Assembly: GCA_945871955.1 (NCBI GenBank)
Contig: CAMBXR010000006.1
Coordinates: 18,535-82,534 of the forward strand
Direction of reading: 5' to 3'
DNA length: 64,000 nt
DNA from: an uncultured Clostridium sp.
Lineage (GTDB): Bacteria > Bacillota > Clostridia > Peptostreptococcales > Peptostreptococcaceae
The notes below the pieces were generated by a model that had not been told where the DNA came from, made no database searches, and worked only from the letters and a program-made list of their open reading frames with translations. This document shows, piece after piece, positions 1 through 8,418 of the stretch (positions are counted from its first letter, which is position 1; every line of letters begins with the position of its first letter). Both the position numbers and the translations under genes were made by a program.

Positions 1-546
1 TTCATCTACCATAACAAAGGCATTAGTATTATTTAATATTACTTCTATTTCAAATTTTGAGAAAGTAAAGCCTGTTGGATTGTTGGGATTACAAATTATA
101 ACTAAATCAGGTTTATGTTTATTAATAAAATCTACAAATTCTACAGAATCTACTTTAAAATCATTATAATCCCTAGAAAAATATTTAATTATTTCACAAT
201 TATTTTTTTTCAATTCTCTTTCATATTCAGAATAAGCAGGAGAAAGAAGAACTGCTTTTTTAGGATTAATAGTATCTATAAAAGATGATATAAGTTCAGT
301 TGCTCCACTTCCTAAAACTATATTATTTTCATCACATTTACAATAAGATGAAATAGATTTTTTTAATGCGTTATACTCCACATCAGGATATACTGACACC
401 ATATCAATATTGTTAATTATATATTCTTTAGCCAAGGTAGATGTACCAAATGGATTAATATTAGAGCTGAAATCTAAAAACTCATCTTTTGAAAAACCAT
501 ATTTATTGGATAAATCATATAAATTTGCACCGTGATTTACACTCAT
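1..546 (-). CDS. PLP-dependent aminotransferase, CobD/HisC-like (3' end missing)
   Basis: Reading the minus strand from an ATG at 546, the frame stays open for 182 codons to the window edge. A ribosome site (GGAGGG) lies about 6 bases before the ATG. The protein begins MSVNHGANLYDLS and continues with DFSSNINPFG, LGSGATELISSF and NPNNPTGF, ending at VMVDE. These are hallmarks of fold-type I PLP enzymes of the CobD (threonine-phosphate decarboxylase) / HisC (histidinol-phosphate aminotransferase) group. The NHGANLYDL opening fits CobD best. The PLP lysine lies outside the window. No cobalamin or histidine gene is visible next to it, so CobD versus a generic HisC-like enzyme cannot be settled. 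Confidence 0.8.
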   Translation of the reverse strand, partial: MSVNHGANLYDLSNKYGFSKDEFLDFSSNINPFGTSTLAKEYIINNIDMVSVYPDVEYNALKKSISSYCKCDENNIVLGSGATELISSFIDTINPKKAVLLSPAYSEYERELKKNNCEIIKYFSRDYNDFKVDSVEFVDFINKHKPDLVIICNPNNPTGFTFSKFEIEVILNNTNAFVMVDE

Positions 547-626
547 AGCTAGCCCTCCAAATCTATAATTATTAATATAGTATAATATAAAATTAATATA
601 TGTAGATATTATAAAAATAAAAAAGA

Positions 627-644
627 AATTGTATCAATACAATT
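627..644. promoter_or_regulatory. Perfect 8-2-8 palindrome between divergent genes
   Basis: AATTGTAT-CA-ATACAATT is a perfect inverted repeat, about 80 bases upstream of the aminotransferase start and 100 upstream of hpt. It is not followed by a T-tract on either strand, so an operator is more likely than a terminator. No regulator is assigned. A TATAAT at 713-718 is a plausible -10 for hpt. Confidence 0.4.
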
Positions 645-748
645 AATGGATAAAAGAGTGGATTATAAACAAAAACACGAATAAAAATCTTTTTAAAATA
701 AAAAATATATGTTATAATAGAGATAATTCATCATTATAGGAGGGAATT

Positions 749-1273
749 ATGTACCAATTAAATGGAGTTATGTACTCTGCTGAAGAAATAAAAGCTAAAG
801 TAGTAGAACTAGCAAAACAAATAGAAAAAGATTATGCTGGTGAAGAATTACTAGTTGTGGGAATATTAAAAGGAGCTAGTGTTTTTTGCGCGGATTTAAT
901 AAGAGAAATAGATTTAGATGTAAAAATGGACTTTATGGTAGTATCTAGTTATGGAAGTGGAACTACTTCATCAGGAACAGTAAAAATAATAAAAGATCTA
1001 GATGTGGATATAGAAAATAAAAATGTATTAATAGTAGAAGATATAATCGATTCAGGATTAACTTTAAGCTCTTTAGTTGAAGCTTTAAAAACAAGAAATC
1101 CTAAATCTCTAAGACTTTGTACATTATTAGATAAACCAGAAAGAAGAAAAGCAAATATCAAAGTTGATTATGTTGGATATGTTATAGAAGATAAATTCAT
1201 AGTAGGATATGGTATAGACTACGATGAAAAATATAGAAACTTACCTTATATAGGTATCGTAGAAGATATATAG
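749..1273 (+). CDS. hpt: Hypoxanthine phosphoribosyltransferase
   Basis: Purine salvage enzyme that joins hypoxanthine or guanine to PRPP to give IMP or GMP in the cytosol. The 174-residue length is normal for the family. The PRPP-binding loop VLIVEDIIDSGLTL is at residues 93-106, the GILKGASVF loop near 38-46 and the flexible-loop SSYGSGT near 66-72. AGGAGGG ends 5 bases before the ATG. It stands alone, with divergent DNA upstream and a strong terminator directly after. Confidence 0.95.
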   Translation: MYQLNGVMYSAEEIKAKVVELAKQIEKDYAGEELLVVGILKGASVFCADLIREIDLDVKMDFMVVSSYGSGTTSSGTVKIIKDLDVDIENKNVLIVEDIIDSGLTLSSLVEALKTRNPKSLRLCTLLDKPERRKANIKVDYVGYVIEDKFIVGYGIDYDEKYRNLPYIGIVEDI

Positions 1274-1283
1274 GACAATAATA

Positions 1284-1320
1284 AAAAAGGAGTATAAGAG
1301 TTTTCTTATACTCCTTTTAT
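1284..1320 (+). terminator. Intrinsic terminator after hpt
   Basis: AAAAGGAGTATAAG pairs with CTTATACTCCTTTT around a 6-base loop, and the end is T-rich. The A-rich 5' side could also stop transcription from the other strand. Confidence 0.85.
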
Positions 1321-1442
1321 CATAAGAAATTATAATAAGAAATAATACAAATTATTATGATTATTAATAAAAATTATATATTTATCATCAAAAATTATGT
1401 AAAATAAATAGGGATGAATATTTTACTGAAAGGTGGAAAACT

Positions 1443-2360
1443 ATGGAATATCAACTTGATATATTAATGTATTTACAAAGTATAAGAAATGAATTACTAA
1501 CAAGTCTATTTACATTCTTTACTATATGCACAGAGGTACCTGTAATCACTGTACTAACAGCTATGTTATATTGGTGTATAAATAAAAAAGCAGGACAAAG
1601 AATTTTATTTGCCCTTTGTGGAAGTTTAAATATAAATATAGGTGTAAAAAATTTTGTAAAGATGGCAAGGCCAATTGGTTTAAAAGGTTTAGAATCTTTA
1701 AGAATTGAAACGGCTACAGGTTATTCATTCCCAAGTGGTCATACTCAAACAGCTACAACTTTTTGGATTGCTATGATGACTCAGTTTAAAAAAGCTTGGG
1801 TATATATAATAGGTATTTTGATGATTTTAGGAGCTGGCATATCTAGATTATATTTAGCAGTTCATTGGCCTATGGATGTAATTGTAGGTTGGTTTTTTGG
1901 AATAGTACTAAGTATATTATTTGTTAAAATTTTTGATTATATAGACGATAGTAAAAGCTATTATATACTAATTGGAATAATGTTAATATTTGGAGTTTGT
2001 ACATATTTTATTGGTGGAGAAGACTTTTATAAGATGTTTGGTCTTTACACTGGTTTTGTGTTAGGTTATATGGTGGAAGACACTTATATTAACTTTAGCA
2101 CAGAAAGTGAAAAGAAAAGAAAAAATATATTTGCTAAAAATCCTTCTAAATTTGGAGGGTTAGGAAATAGAATATTAAGATTTGTAGTAGGGATAATATC
2201 ATTATTAGCAGTTTATTTATTATTGAATTATTTAGAAGATACTCTAGCAGTAAAATTAGAAGAAGTAACTAATATATTTAAATACTTAAAATATACAATT
2301 GTAGTATTTTGGGGTGTGGCAGGAGCACCTGCTATATTTAAATTATTTAAACTGGCATAA
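1443..2360 (+). CDS. Membrane phosphatase, PAP2 superfamily
   Basis: Probable lipid or isoprenoid-pyrophosphate phosphatase in the cytoplasmic membrane. The three PAP2 signature motifs are intact: K69-x6-R76-P77, PSGH at residues 97-100, and S134-R135-x5-H141-x3-D145. Several hydrophobic segments surround them, and four or more further membrane spans fill residues 115-305, which makes it longer than the minimal family member. AAGGTGG precedes the ATG. Substrate (undecaprenyl pyrophosphate, phosphatidate or other) cannot be told from sequence. The flavoprotein gene follows after 30 bases. Confidence 0.88.
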   Translation: MEYQLDILMYLQSIRNELLTSLFTFFTICTEVPVITVLTAMLYWCINKKAGQRILFALCGSLNINIGVKNFVKMARPIGLKGLESLRIETATGYSFPSGHTQTATTFWIAMMTQFKKAWVYIIGILMILGAGISRLYLAVHWPMDVIVGWFFGIVLSILFVKIFDYIDDSKSYYILIGIMLIFGVCTYFIGGEDFYKMFGLYTGFVLGYMVEDTYINFSTESEKKRKNIFAKNPSKFGGLGNRILRFVVGIISLLAVYLLLNYLEDTLAVKLEEVTNIFKYLKYTIVVFWGVAGAPAIFKLFKLA

Positions 2361-2390
2361 TTATTCCTAGCATAAGGAAAGGATGATTAT

Positions 2391-3617
2391 TTGAAAAAGG
2401 TAGTAGTTATAGGAGGAGGACCAGCAGGAATGATGGCTGCATCTACGGCAGCAGATAATGGAGCTGAGGTAATTCTTCTTGAAAAGCAACATAGATTAGG
2501 AAGAAAACTTTTAATCACAGGTAAGGGAAGATGCAATATTACAAATGATTGTGATGTAGAAGAATTAATAGAAAATGTGCCTACTAATGGTAAATTTTTA
2601 TATAGTGCTTTTTACACATTTACAAATTATGATGCAATAAATATGTTTAATTCTCTAGGACTTAAAACAAAAACTGAAAGAGGAAAAAGAGTATTTCCTG
2701 AAAGTGATAAAGCTTTAGACGTGGTAAAAGCTTTAGAAAAGCAGATTAAATCTAAAAATGTTAAAATTATATTAGATGCTAAGGTAAATAAAATAGTAGC
2801 TAAAGATAATAAAATAGAAAAAGTTATATATAACAATAATCAAAGTATAAAATGCGATAGTGTAATACTAGCCACTGGAGGACTTAGTTATCCTCTAACT
2901 GGATCTACGGGCGATGGATATAAATTTGCTAAAGACTTAGGACATACTATAATAAGTCCAAAGCCTTCTTTAATTGGTATAGAAGTTCAAGAAAATTTTG
3001 TGAAAGATTTAGAAAAATTAGCTCTTAGAAATGTATCAATTAAAGTATTAAATAGCAAAAACAAAAAAATATATGATGATTTTGGTGAATTAGAATTTAC
3101 TAAATATGGACTAGATGGTCCTATAATCAAATCTGCTAGCTGTAGAATGAAGGATACTAGTAAGGAAAATTACAAAATAATTCTTGATTTAAAACCAGCA
3201 CTAGATGAGGAAAAACTGGATAAAAGAATTATAAAAGACTTTACAAAGTATGCTAATAAAAACTTTGAAAATTCACTGGACGATTTGCTACCAAAAAAAC
3301 TTATACCAATAATAATTGAGTTAAGTGAAATACCAAGACATATGAAAGTAAATCAAATATCAAAATCTCAAAGATTAAATCTTGTTCATTTACTAAAACA
3401 TATGACTTTTACAGTTAAAAGATATAGACCTATAGAAGAAGCAATAATAACTTCTGGAGGAATTAAAGTAAGCGAAATAAATGCCAGTACTATGGAATCA
3501 AAAATTATAAAAAATCTTTTCTTTGCAGGAGAGATTATAGATGTAGATGCTTATACTGGAGGATTTAATCTACAAATAGCTTATTCAACAGCTTATTTGG
3601 CAGGTATTAATTGTTAA
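2391..3617 (+). CDS. NAD(P)/FAD-dependent oxidoreductase, HI0933 family
   Basis: A 408-residue flavoprotein of the HI0933/aminoacetone-oxidase-like family. It opens with the dinucleotide-binding loop VVIGGGPAGMMAA, then KQHRLGRKLLITGKGRCN, which is diagnostic for this family. The mid motif ATGGLSYPLTGSTGDGY and the C-terminal FAD motif FAGEIIDVDAYTGGFNLQIA are also present. The start is TTG: AAGGAAAGG lies about 7 bases upstream and the Rossmann motif begins immediately, leaving no room for another start. Physiological substrate of the clostridial members is unknown. Confidence 0.88.
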   Translation: MKKVVVIGGGPAGMMAASTAADNGAEVILLEKQHRLGRKLLITGKGRCNITNDCDVEELIENVPTNGKFLYSAFYTFTNYDAINMFNSLGLKTKTERGKRVFPESDKALDVVKALEKQIKSKNVKIILDAKVNKIVAKDNKIEKVIYNNNQSIKCDSVILATGGLSYPLTGSTGDGYKFAKDLGHTIISPKPSLIGIEVQENFVKDLEKLALRNVSIKVLNSKNKKIYDDFGELEFTKYGLDGPIIKSASCRMKDTSKENYKIILDLKPALDEEKLDKRIIKDFTKYANKNFENSLDDLLPKKLIPIIIELSEIPRHMKVNQISKSQRLNLVHLLKHMTFTVKRYRPIEEAIITSGGIKVSEINASTMESKIIKNLFFAGEIIDVDAYTGGFNLQIAYSTAYLAGINC

Positions 3618-3634
3618 AAAAAATGTCAAAAATT

Positions 3635-3667
3635 GCATACATGTTATAACTCAATTGTAACATAATA
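3635..3667 (+). promoter_or_regulatory. Candidate sporulation (sigma-G-like) promoter of the spore protein gene
   Basis: GCATA (3635-3639) and CATAATA (3661-3667) resemble the -35 and -10 elements of sigma-G promoters. The spacing is about one base longer than the usual optimum. The call leans on the gene downstream being a spore protein. Confidence 0.4.
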
Positions 3668-3708
3668 GTATTAGAAACAAATATTAAAAAAAGAAAAGAG
3701 GTAATAAC

Positions 3709-3927
3709 ATGGCAAGTAATAATAATACTACAAAGGCTGTTCCTGAAGCAAAAGCTGCTTTAAATCAAATGAAACTAGAAATAGCTAGTGAACTTGGTAT
3801 GTCAAATTATCAACAAGTTGACAAAGGTAACCTTACAGCTAGACAAAATGGTTATGTAGGTGGATATATGACTAAAAAACTAGTTGAAATGGCTGAACAA
3901 CAAATGGCAGGTAAAGGTCAACAATAA
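3709..3927 (+). CDS. Alpha/beta-type small acid-soluble spore protein
   Basis: DNA-coating spore core protein that protects spore DNA and supplies amino acids on germination. The 72-residue protein carries the family core: KLEIASELG (the germination-protease cleavage region), then DKGNLTARQNGYVGGYMTKKLVEMAE. The ATG follows AAGAGG and a 6-base gap. Presence of this gene is the best evidence in the window that the organism forms endospores. Confidence 0.95.
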   Translation: MASNNNTTKAVPEAKAALNQMKLEIASELGMSNYQQVDKGNLTARQNGYVGGYMTKKLVEMAEQQMAGKGQQ

Positions 3928-3965
3928 TAAAGAAAACAAATGAATATAACATATAGTTAAAAGAA

Positions 3966-4010
3966 AGACAAGTTTGAAGGGATAAAGTCCTTTAAGCTTG
4001 TCTATTTTAA
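3966..4010 (+). terminator. Intrinsic terminator after the spore protein gene
   Basis: AGACAAGTTTGAAGG pairs, with one internal mismatch, with CCTTTAAGCTTGTCT, followed by ATTTTAATTT. Confidence 0.8.
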
Positions 4011-4059
4011 TTTATAAAAAATTTGTTAAAAATGTTTAAATATGAAAAAAAAGGGTATA

Positions 4060-4088
4060 TTGATTAATAATAGAAAATATAATATAAT
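4060..4088 (+). promoter_or_regulatory. Sigma-A promoter of the mntP riboswitch leader
   Basis: TTGATT (4060-4065), exactly 17 bases, then TATAAT (4083-4088). The predicted start near 4095 coincides with the 5' edge of the riboswitch. Confidence 0.7.
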
Positions 4089-4096
4089 AAAAATAC

Positions 4097-4223
4097 TTTG
4101 ATAAGGGAGTAGTTGGCACTAATTACAGTGTAATAAAGTCAACATACTGATAGTTTTACTATCTGGCTTTGTTTTGAATAATGAGACTTATCTATAGCTT
4201 AGGCTATAGGTAGGTCTTTTTTT
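4097..4223 (+). promoter_or_regulatory. yybP-ykoY manganese riboswitch with terminator
   Basis: The leader contains the conserved paired regions of this class: AAGGGAGTAG at 4103-4112 and GTCAACATACTGA at 4139-4151, which is close to the GUCAACAUACCG consensus. A downstream ATGAGACTTATC arm follows at 4181-4192. AGACTTATCTATAGC pairs with GCTATAGGTAGGTCT (4184-4216) and runs into seven T, forming an intrinsic terminator that shares sequence with the 3' aptamer arm. This arrangement fits transcriptional ON control by Mn2+. The next gene is the Mn exporter mntP, which agrees with known members. Confidence 0.85.
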
Positions 4224-4287
4224 AATTTTCATGGGAAAAATAAATCAAAGTAAATTAATTTTAATAAATAAGAAAGGAAGGAATAAT

Positions 4288-4896
4288 ATGAGTTTAATTG
4301 AATTATTCATATTAGCAGTAGGTCTTTCTATGGATGCCTTTGCTGTGGCAATATGTAAAGGGTTATCTCTAAGAAAGGTAAGTTTAAAAGAATGTACAAA
4401 GGTTGGTCTGTACTTCGGTGGATTCCAGGCAGGTATGCCCCTTATTGGATATTTTTTAGGAGTACAATTTAAAGACTATATAACTAGTATAGATCATTGG
4501 ATAGCATTTATTTTATTATCATTTATAGGAATAAATATGATTAGAGAAGCTATGAATAAAGATGAGGATGAATCAATAGTGAATTTAGCAGAAGCAGCTG
4601 TAGGAGAAGAGGAAGTCAATGAACTGGGCTTTAAAAATATGGTGATGCTTGCCATAGCAACTAGCATAGATGCCTTAGCAGTAGGAGTTACTTTTGCATT
4701 TTTACAAGTTGATATTGTACCTGCAGTATTATTTATAGGAATAGTTACTTTTGCTCTGTCAGCTATAGGTGTGAAAATAGGAAATGTTTTTGGAACAAAA
4801 TACAAATCAAAGGCTGAAGCAGCTGGAGGTATTATTTTAATATTAATAGGACTTAAAATATTATTTGAACATTTAGGCATATTTCCATTTGCATAG
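4288..4896 (+). CDS. mntP: Manganese efflux pump MntP
   Basis: Integral membrane exporter of Mn2+. It contains the duplicated MntP motif [15 protein letters not shown] near the N-terminus and [13 protein letters not shown] in the second half, with about six hydrophobic segments. The ATG at 4288 is chosen because AGGAAGG ends 6 bases upstream, giving 202 residues, close to the 188 of E. coli MntP. An in-frame ATG at 4231 would start only 8 bases after the riboswitch terminator, has no ribosome site and adds a hydrophilic 19-residue tail. Regulation by the upstream Mn riboswitch is expected. Confidence 0.92.
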   Translation: MSLIELFILAVGLSMDAFAVAICKGLSLRKVSLKECTKVGLYFGGFQAGMPLIGYFLGVQFKDYITSIDHWIAFILLSFIGINMIREAMNKDEDESIVNLAEAAVGEEEVNELGFKNMVMLAIATSIDALAVGVTFAFLQVDIVPAVLFIGIVTFALSAIGVKIGNVFGTKYKSKAEAAGGIILILIGLKILFEHLGIFPFA

Positions 4897-4972
4897 AATT
4901 ATAAATAAAAATAAATGTCTTGGTTAAAATAACACTAGATGTAAATATTAAATATACATAAGGAGTGTTATA

Positions 4973-5143
4973 ATGGCAGCAATAGATTTTGACAAGATTA
5001 AACAAGACTTTATCAATGCAGATGTGGATGAAAAAATAAGAATATATACAACTACACAAGGACTAAGTGTAGAGCAGTTTAGAGAATTGCTAAGATATTA
5101 TCCAATACAGCATTTATCTAAGCTAGAAAAAGCATTGGGATAA
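4973..5143 (+). CDS. Small protein of unknown function (56 aa)
   Basis: ATG at 4973 with AAGGAG 7 bases upstream. The product is acidic and helix-rich (MAAIDFDKIKQDF... LSVEQFRELLRYYPIQHL) and ends before a strong terminator. A good ribosome site, clean stop and terminator argue that it is real. No family is recognised, and there is no signal or membrane segment. Confidence 0.65.
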   Translation: MAAIDFDKIKQDFINADVDEKIRIYTTTQGLSVEQFRELLRYYPIQHLSKLEKALG

Positions 5144-5158
5144 ATAATAATTTAAATT

Positions 5159-5198
5159 AAAAGCACTACTAAGAAAATAATTAGTAGTGCTTTTTTTA
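5159..5198. terminator. Bidirectional terminator between convergent genes
   Basis: AAAGCACTACTAA pairs with TTAGTAGTGCTTT around 8 bases and is followed by T7 on the plus strand and a T-rich run on the minus strand. It serves the 56-residue gene and the convergent gene ending at 5196. Confidence 0.85.
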
Positions 5199-5672
5199 AC
5201 TAAAATTAGTTTTTCGTATATAATTGTAAATTCTTTCATTTCCCAATTCTATGTCTCCAGTTTCAATATAATTAATTATATTATCTATATCATTGCTATT
5301 TAAGTATTGTATTGGAATTACTAATTCATAGCCTTCATTTTGAATAAGATTTTTAAGTTTTAGCTTTTGAGAAATGCTAGGTGGTGTTGCTTTTTTCTTT
5401 TCTTTTTTTCTTTTACGGGAATTTGATAAATTTTCATTTTGAATATGAATAAGTGTATTTATATATTCAATATAAGAAGATTTAAAATCTTCTTGGTTTA
5501 ATAAATCTTTACTTAGAAGATGATTAATATAATCATCACAAAGTATGTTATTAGCAAACTTGTCAGCAGTTAACTTACCTGTTATTATTCCCTTTTGGTA
5601 TTTTCTCAAAATACTTTTAGTATGGCTATAAATTTTGTTGCGAGTTTCTAAGTCTAATTCTCTTATCTCCAT
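5196..5672 (-). CDS. Protein of unknown function (158 aa)
   Basis: The minus-strand ATG at 5672 is preceded by AGGAGTGG. The product is soluble and strongly charged. Residues 1-80 look helical, a lysine/arginine-rich stretch (SRKRKKEKKKATPP) lies near residues 85-98, and the C-terminal 55 residues look like a compact domain. No family is recognised. The basic linker could bind nucleic acid, but that is only a composition argument. Confidence 0.65.
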   Translation of the reverse strand: MEIRELDLETRNKIYSHTKSILRKYQKGIITGKLTADKFANNILCDDYINHLLSKDLLNQEDFKSSYIEYINTLIHIQNENLSNSRKRKKEKKKATPPSISQKLKLKNLIQNEGYELVIPIQYLNSNDIDNIINYIETGDIELGNERIYNYIRKTNFS

Positions 5673-5863
5673 AAGGGACCACTCCTATTATTAGTTCTTA
5701 TCTTTTATTGTTACCAAATTTTCAATTTTACATACTTTTATTGATCAAGTTAATTGATTGAGGCAACAGAACAATAAAATATTCAATGAAATATATAGAT
5801 AAAGAATTGATTTTTAATAAAACTACATATAATAATGACAATAAATTTTAGGAGGTATAACTT

Positions 5864-6166
5864 ATGAGTGATGGAAGTTTAAGATGTTGTGCAAATAATT
5901 GTATACATAATGAATTTTATGAATGTAGAGCGGGAGCAATAGTAGTAGGTGGACATAAGGCAACTAGTACAAAGGGAACGTTTTGTGATTCTTTTGTAGA
6001 TGAAGCAGAATCTACTTTTACTAATTTTGTAGACGGTGGATATACAAGTACAGATAATATTAAATGTGAAGCTTGTAATTGTAAATATAACGAAAGTAAA
6101 AATTGTGTAGCAGATGTTGTAGAAATAAATAAAGATGATACATCATGTGATACATTCATACAGTAA
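5864..6166 (+). CDS. DUF1540 domain protein with two Cys-rich repeats
   Basis: A 100-residue protein made of two DUF1540 modules, roughly residues 5-48 and 64-100. Each has a C-x3-5-C...C...C pattern: CCANNCIHNEFYEC...FCDSF and CEACNCKYNESKNC...SCDTF. DUF1540 proteins are small putative metal-binding proteins of Firmicutes, several linked to sporulation, but their role is unknown. AGGAGG lies 8 bases before the ATG. A terminator follows at once, so it is transcribed alone. Confidence 0.85.
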   Translation: MSDGSLRCCANNCIHNEFYECRAGAIVVGGHKATSTKGTFCDSFVDEAESTFTNFVDGGYTSTDNIKCEACNCKYNESKNCVADVVEINKDDTSCDTFIQ

Positions 6167-6186
6167 TCTAAATATTGGATAAATTA

Positions 6187-6212
6187 AAAAAGCCCATAAG
6201 ATGGGCTTTTTT
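6187..6212. terminator. Intrinsic terminator after the DUF1540 gene
   Basis: AAAAAAGCCCAT-AAG-ATGGGCTTTTTT is a compact GC-rich hairpin with A and T tracts on both sides, so it can work in both directions. Confidence 0.9.
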
Positions 6213-6348
6213 AATTCAAATTATGAAGCAAAAGTATTTAACAGAGAGTATTTTAAAATAATTAATTACTTTTTTATTTAATATTTAAGTATAAAAATAA
6301 ATAAATTCACCAAGAATGAAGATAAAGGATAAAAGAGGAAGTGAAATT

Positions 6349-6828
6349 ATGATTAATAATATAATTAAATTATTTTACTCAGAGGTAGTAAAAACTAAAA
6401 TGAATAATATGCCAAATAAAGATTATGAACTTAGAAAAGGATGTAAGGAGTTTAGAAATATAACACTAAAAATAGATAGTTTCTTCTTAAAAGGATTAAA
6501 AATAGTTTTAGCCCTTTTTATACTTTATCTTTCTTTTCATGTTAAAATTTCTCTTGGAATAGGAGTTTTATTAGTAGAAGTGATTTACTTAGTTTATAAA
6601 GTAAGTTATGAAAAACAAGTGAAACAAGCTATGGAGAATGTAAAAAATAATATTGAAATATCAGCAAATCATTTTATAAATGAAAATAGCAAAAGAGGAA
6701 TAAATTTATTAATAACACTTCTTATAATTAGTGTGATTACAGGATTTAATTACTTTATAGGAATAAGTTTTTTAATTGTTTTTGTGTATACAGCTAAAAA
6801 TTTATATGAAGGTTTTAAACAAGAATAA
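6349..6828 (+). CDS. Membrane protein of unknown function (159 aa)
   Basis: Starts at ATG 6349, where GAGGAAG lies 8 bases upstream. An in-frame ATG at 6316 lacks a ribosome site and adds a charged 11-residue tail. Hydrophobic segments pair up near residues 48-83 and 125-150, separated by a charged amphipathic stretch (YEKQVKQAMENVKNN). The topology suggests four spans with both ends inside. No family recognised, and no partner gene is evident. Confidence 0.6.
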   Translation: MINNIIKLFYSEVVKTKMNNMPNKDYELRKGCKEFRNITLKIDSFFLKGLKIVLALFILYLSFHVKISLGIGVLLVEVIYLVYKVSYEKQVKQAMENVKNNIEISANHFINENSKRGINLLITLLIISVITGFNYFIGISFLIVFVYTAKNLYEGFKQE

Positions 6829-6918
6829 TACAAAATATAATATAAATACTTTTATTTATAATTAAAAAAATAATATAATAATATAATAATATGGTATTAA
6901 TTTGTAGGGGGATAATAA

Positions 6919-8340
6919 ATGAAAAATATTAACTTAAATATAAAAAGTACTAATTTTGGTGATTATGATATCCCTCTAAGTAGGGATTATGAAAAATCTT
7001 TAGATGCTATTTTAAATAAATTAATAGACAATGATTATGTAAGTAAGAAAATATTAAGCAAAGATTCATCAAATAAATATAATATTTATAGCTATGATTT
7101 TAAGCCAGTAAACTATGAAAAAACAATAATTTTAATTTCGGGTATACATGGAAATGAATATACCCCTTTTTTTGGTGTAGCTAGATTTTTAGAATTACTA
7201 TGTAATGAAAACTTAAATCACAATGATTTAAATTATATAAAAAATAAAGTAAGACTTATCTTTGTTCCTTGTGTAAATCCATGGGGATTTGAAAATGATT
7301 GTAGAAATAATTTTAATAATGTGGATTTAAATAGAAATAGTGATTATTTATGGGAAGAATATAACAGTCCAAAATCTAAAAAAAATCAAATTTACTATAA
7401 GGGAGAATCACCTTTTAGTGAAATAGAAATGAAAGTTTTGAAAAATCTTGTTGAAGATGTATATAAAGAGAATTTAGTTGGAGTTATAGATCTACATAAT
7501 ATAATTTCTGTGGATGCAGAAAGAATAGCTTATTATCCAAGATTTGTGGATAACTATTTGACAACATTTATAGAAACACTGAAAAAATTTAACTCAAAAG
7601 AAAATAGAACTATTTTTGGATCATCCATATCTCCTACATTTAGTAATTATGTATGTGAAAAATATAAAATTCCAGCTATTTGTTTAGAGTGGAAAGAAAA
7701 TCTACATGGAATGGGAAGAGATGAAAAGGATATGAGTAAATATGTGGAGTTTCTAGGAAATTTTATTATTGCTTTTTCAAAGTTAGAAAATAATACAGAG
7801 ACTTATGCAAATACTCAACCTTTTAATAAGTTTTTAATTTGGAATAAGACTGATGAGGATGGATATAGAGTTTTAAAATCAAATAATTATATATCTATGG
7901 ATAATATTCATTACTCTACACCTTTAAATAGAAATTACTTAATCAATTTAAATGGAACTATTAAGGTGAATATTAAAAAAATGTGTACTTTAAGTATACT
8001 TCCATGTTTATATCAAGTATGTAATAAAGAACAAAGTTATAGGAAAGCCAATGAAAATCTATGGTTTGAACAAGAAGTTAAATTAGATATAGGAGAGTAT
8101 ATTATACCTATTACAGCAACTATTAATGGTTTTCATACAAATTATAATGAAATAAACAATATAAAAAGAGTTGGTAATTTAGAATTTTTATTGAGATTTA
8201 AAACAGATACTATAAATAGTGCTTATATAGAAAATTTAAAAATTAATTTAACATTCATTCCTAGTGACAAAGGAATTACTACAGAAATATTAGACTTAAG
8301 CAATAATAAGGCATTATTCCCAAAAGACGTAAAAAGGTAA
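6919..8340 (+). CDS. M14-family zinc metallopeptidase-like protein
   Basis: A 473-residue protein whose first ~290 residues have the carboxypeptidase/succinylglutamate-desuccinylase fold signature. Zn ligands H77 and E80 lie in GIHGNE, the NVDLNRN substrate loop is at 134-140, and the third Zn ligand is probably H193 in DLHN. ICLEWKE near 254-260 may supply the catalytic Glu. Residues ~295-473 are a separate beta-rich region without a recognised family. There is no signal peptide or membrane segment. GTAGGGGG stands before the ATG. Substrate is unknown; a peptide, or an N-acylated amino acid as in DUF2817-like relatives, are both possible. Confidence 0.7.
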   Translation: MKNINLNIKSTNFGDYDIPLSRDYEKSLDAILNKLIDNDYVSKKILSKDSSNKYNIYSYDFKPVNYEKTIILISGIHGNEYTPFFGVARFLELLCNENLNHNDLNYIKNKVRLIFVPCVNPWGFENDCRNNFNNVDLNRNSDYLWEEYNSPKSKKNQIYYKGESPFSEIEMKVLKNLVEDVYKENLVGVIDLHNIISVDAERIAYYPRFVDNYLTTFIETLKKFNSKENRTIFGSSISPTFSNYVCEKYKIPAICLEWKENLHGMGRDEKDMSKYVEFLGNFIIAFSKLENNTETYANTQPFNKFLIWNKTDEDGYRVLKSNNYISMDNIHYSTPLNRNYLINLNGTIKVNIKKMCTLSILPCLYQVCNKEQSYRKANENLWFEQEVKLDIGEYIIPITATINGFHTNYNEINNIKRVGNLEFLLRFKTDTINSAYIENLKINLTFIPSDKGITTEILDLSNNKALFPKDVKR

Positions 8341-8418
8341 TTTATCTATATAAATAAAAGATAATATGTTACAATAAATTCTAGAAAAAGGAAATCTTAT
8401 AGGAGGGAAAATGTATTT

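Noticed and set aside
4231..4287. N-terminal extension of MntP
   Set aside because: The upstream ATG starts directly after the riboswitch terminator without a ribosome site, and the added residues are not typical of the family.
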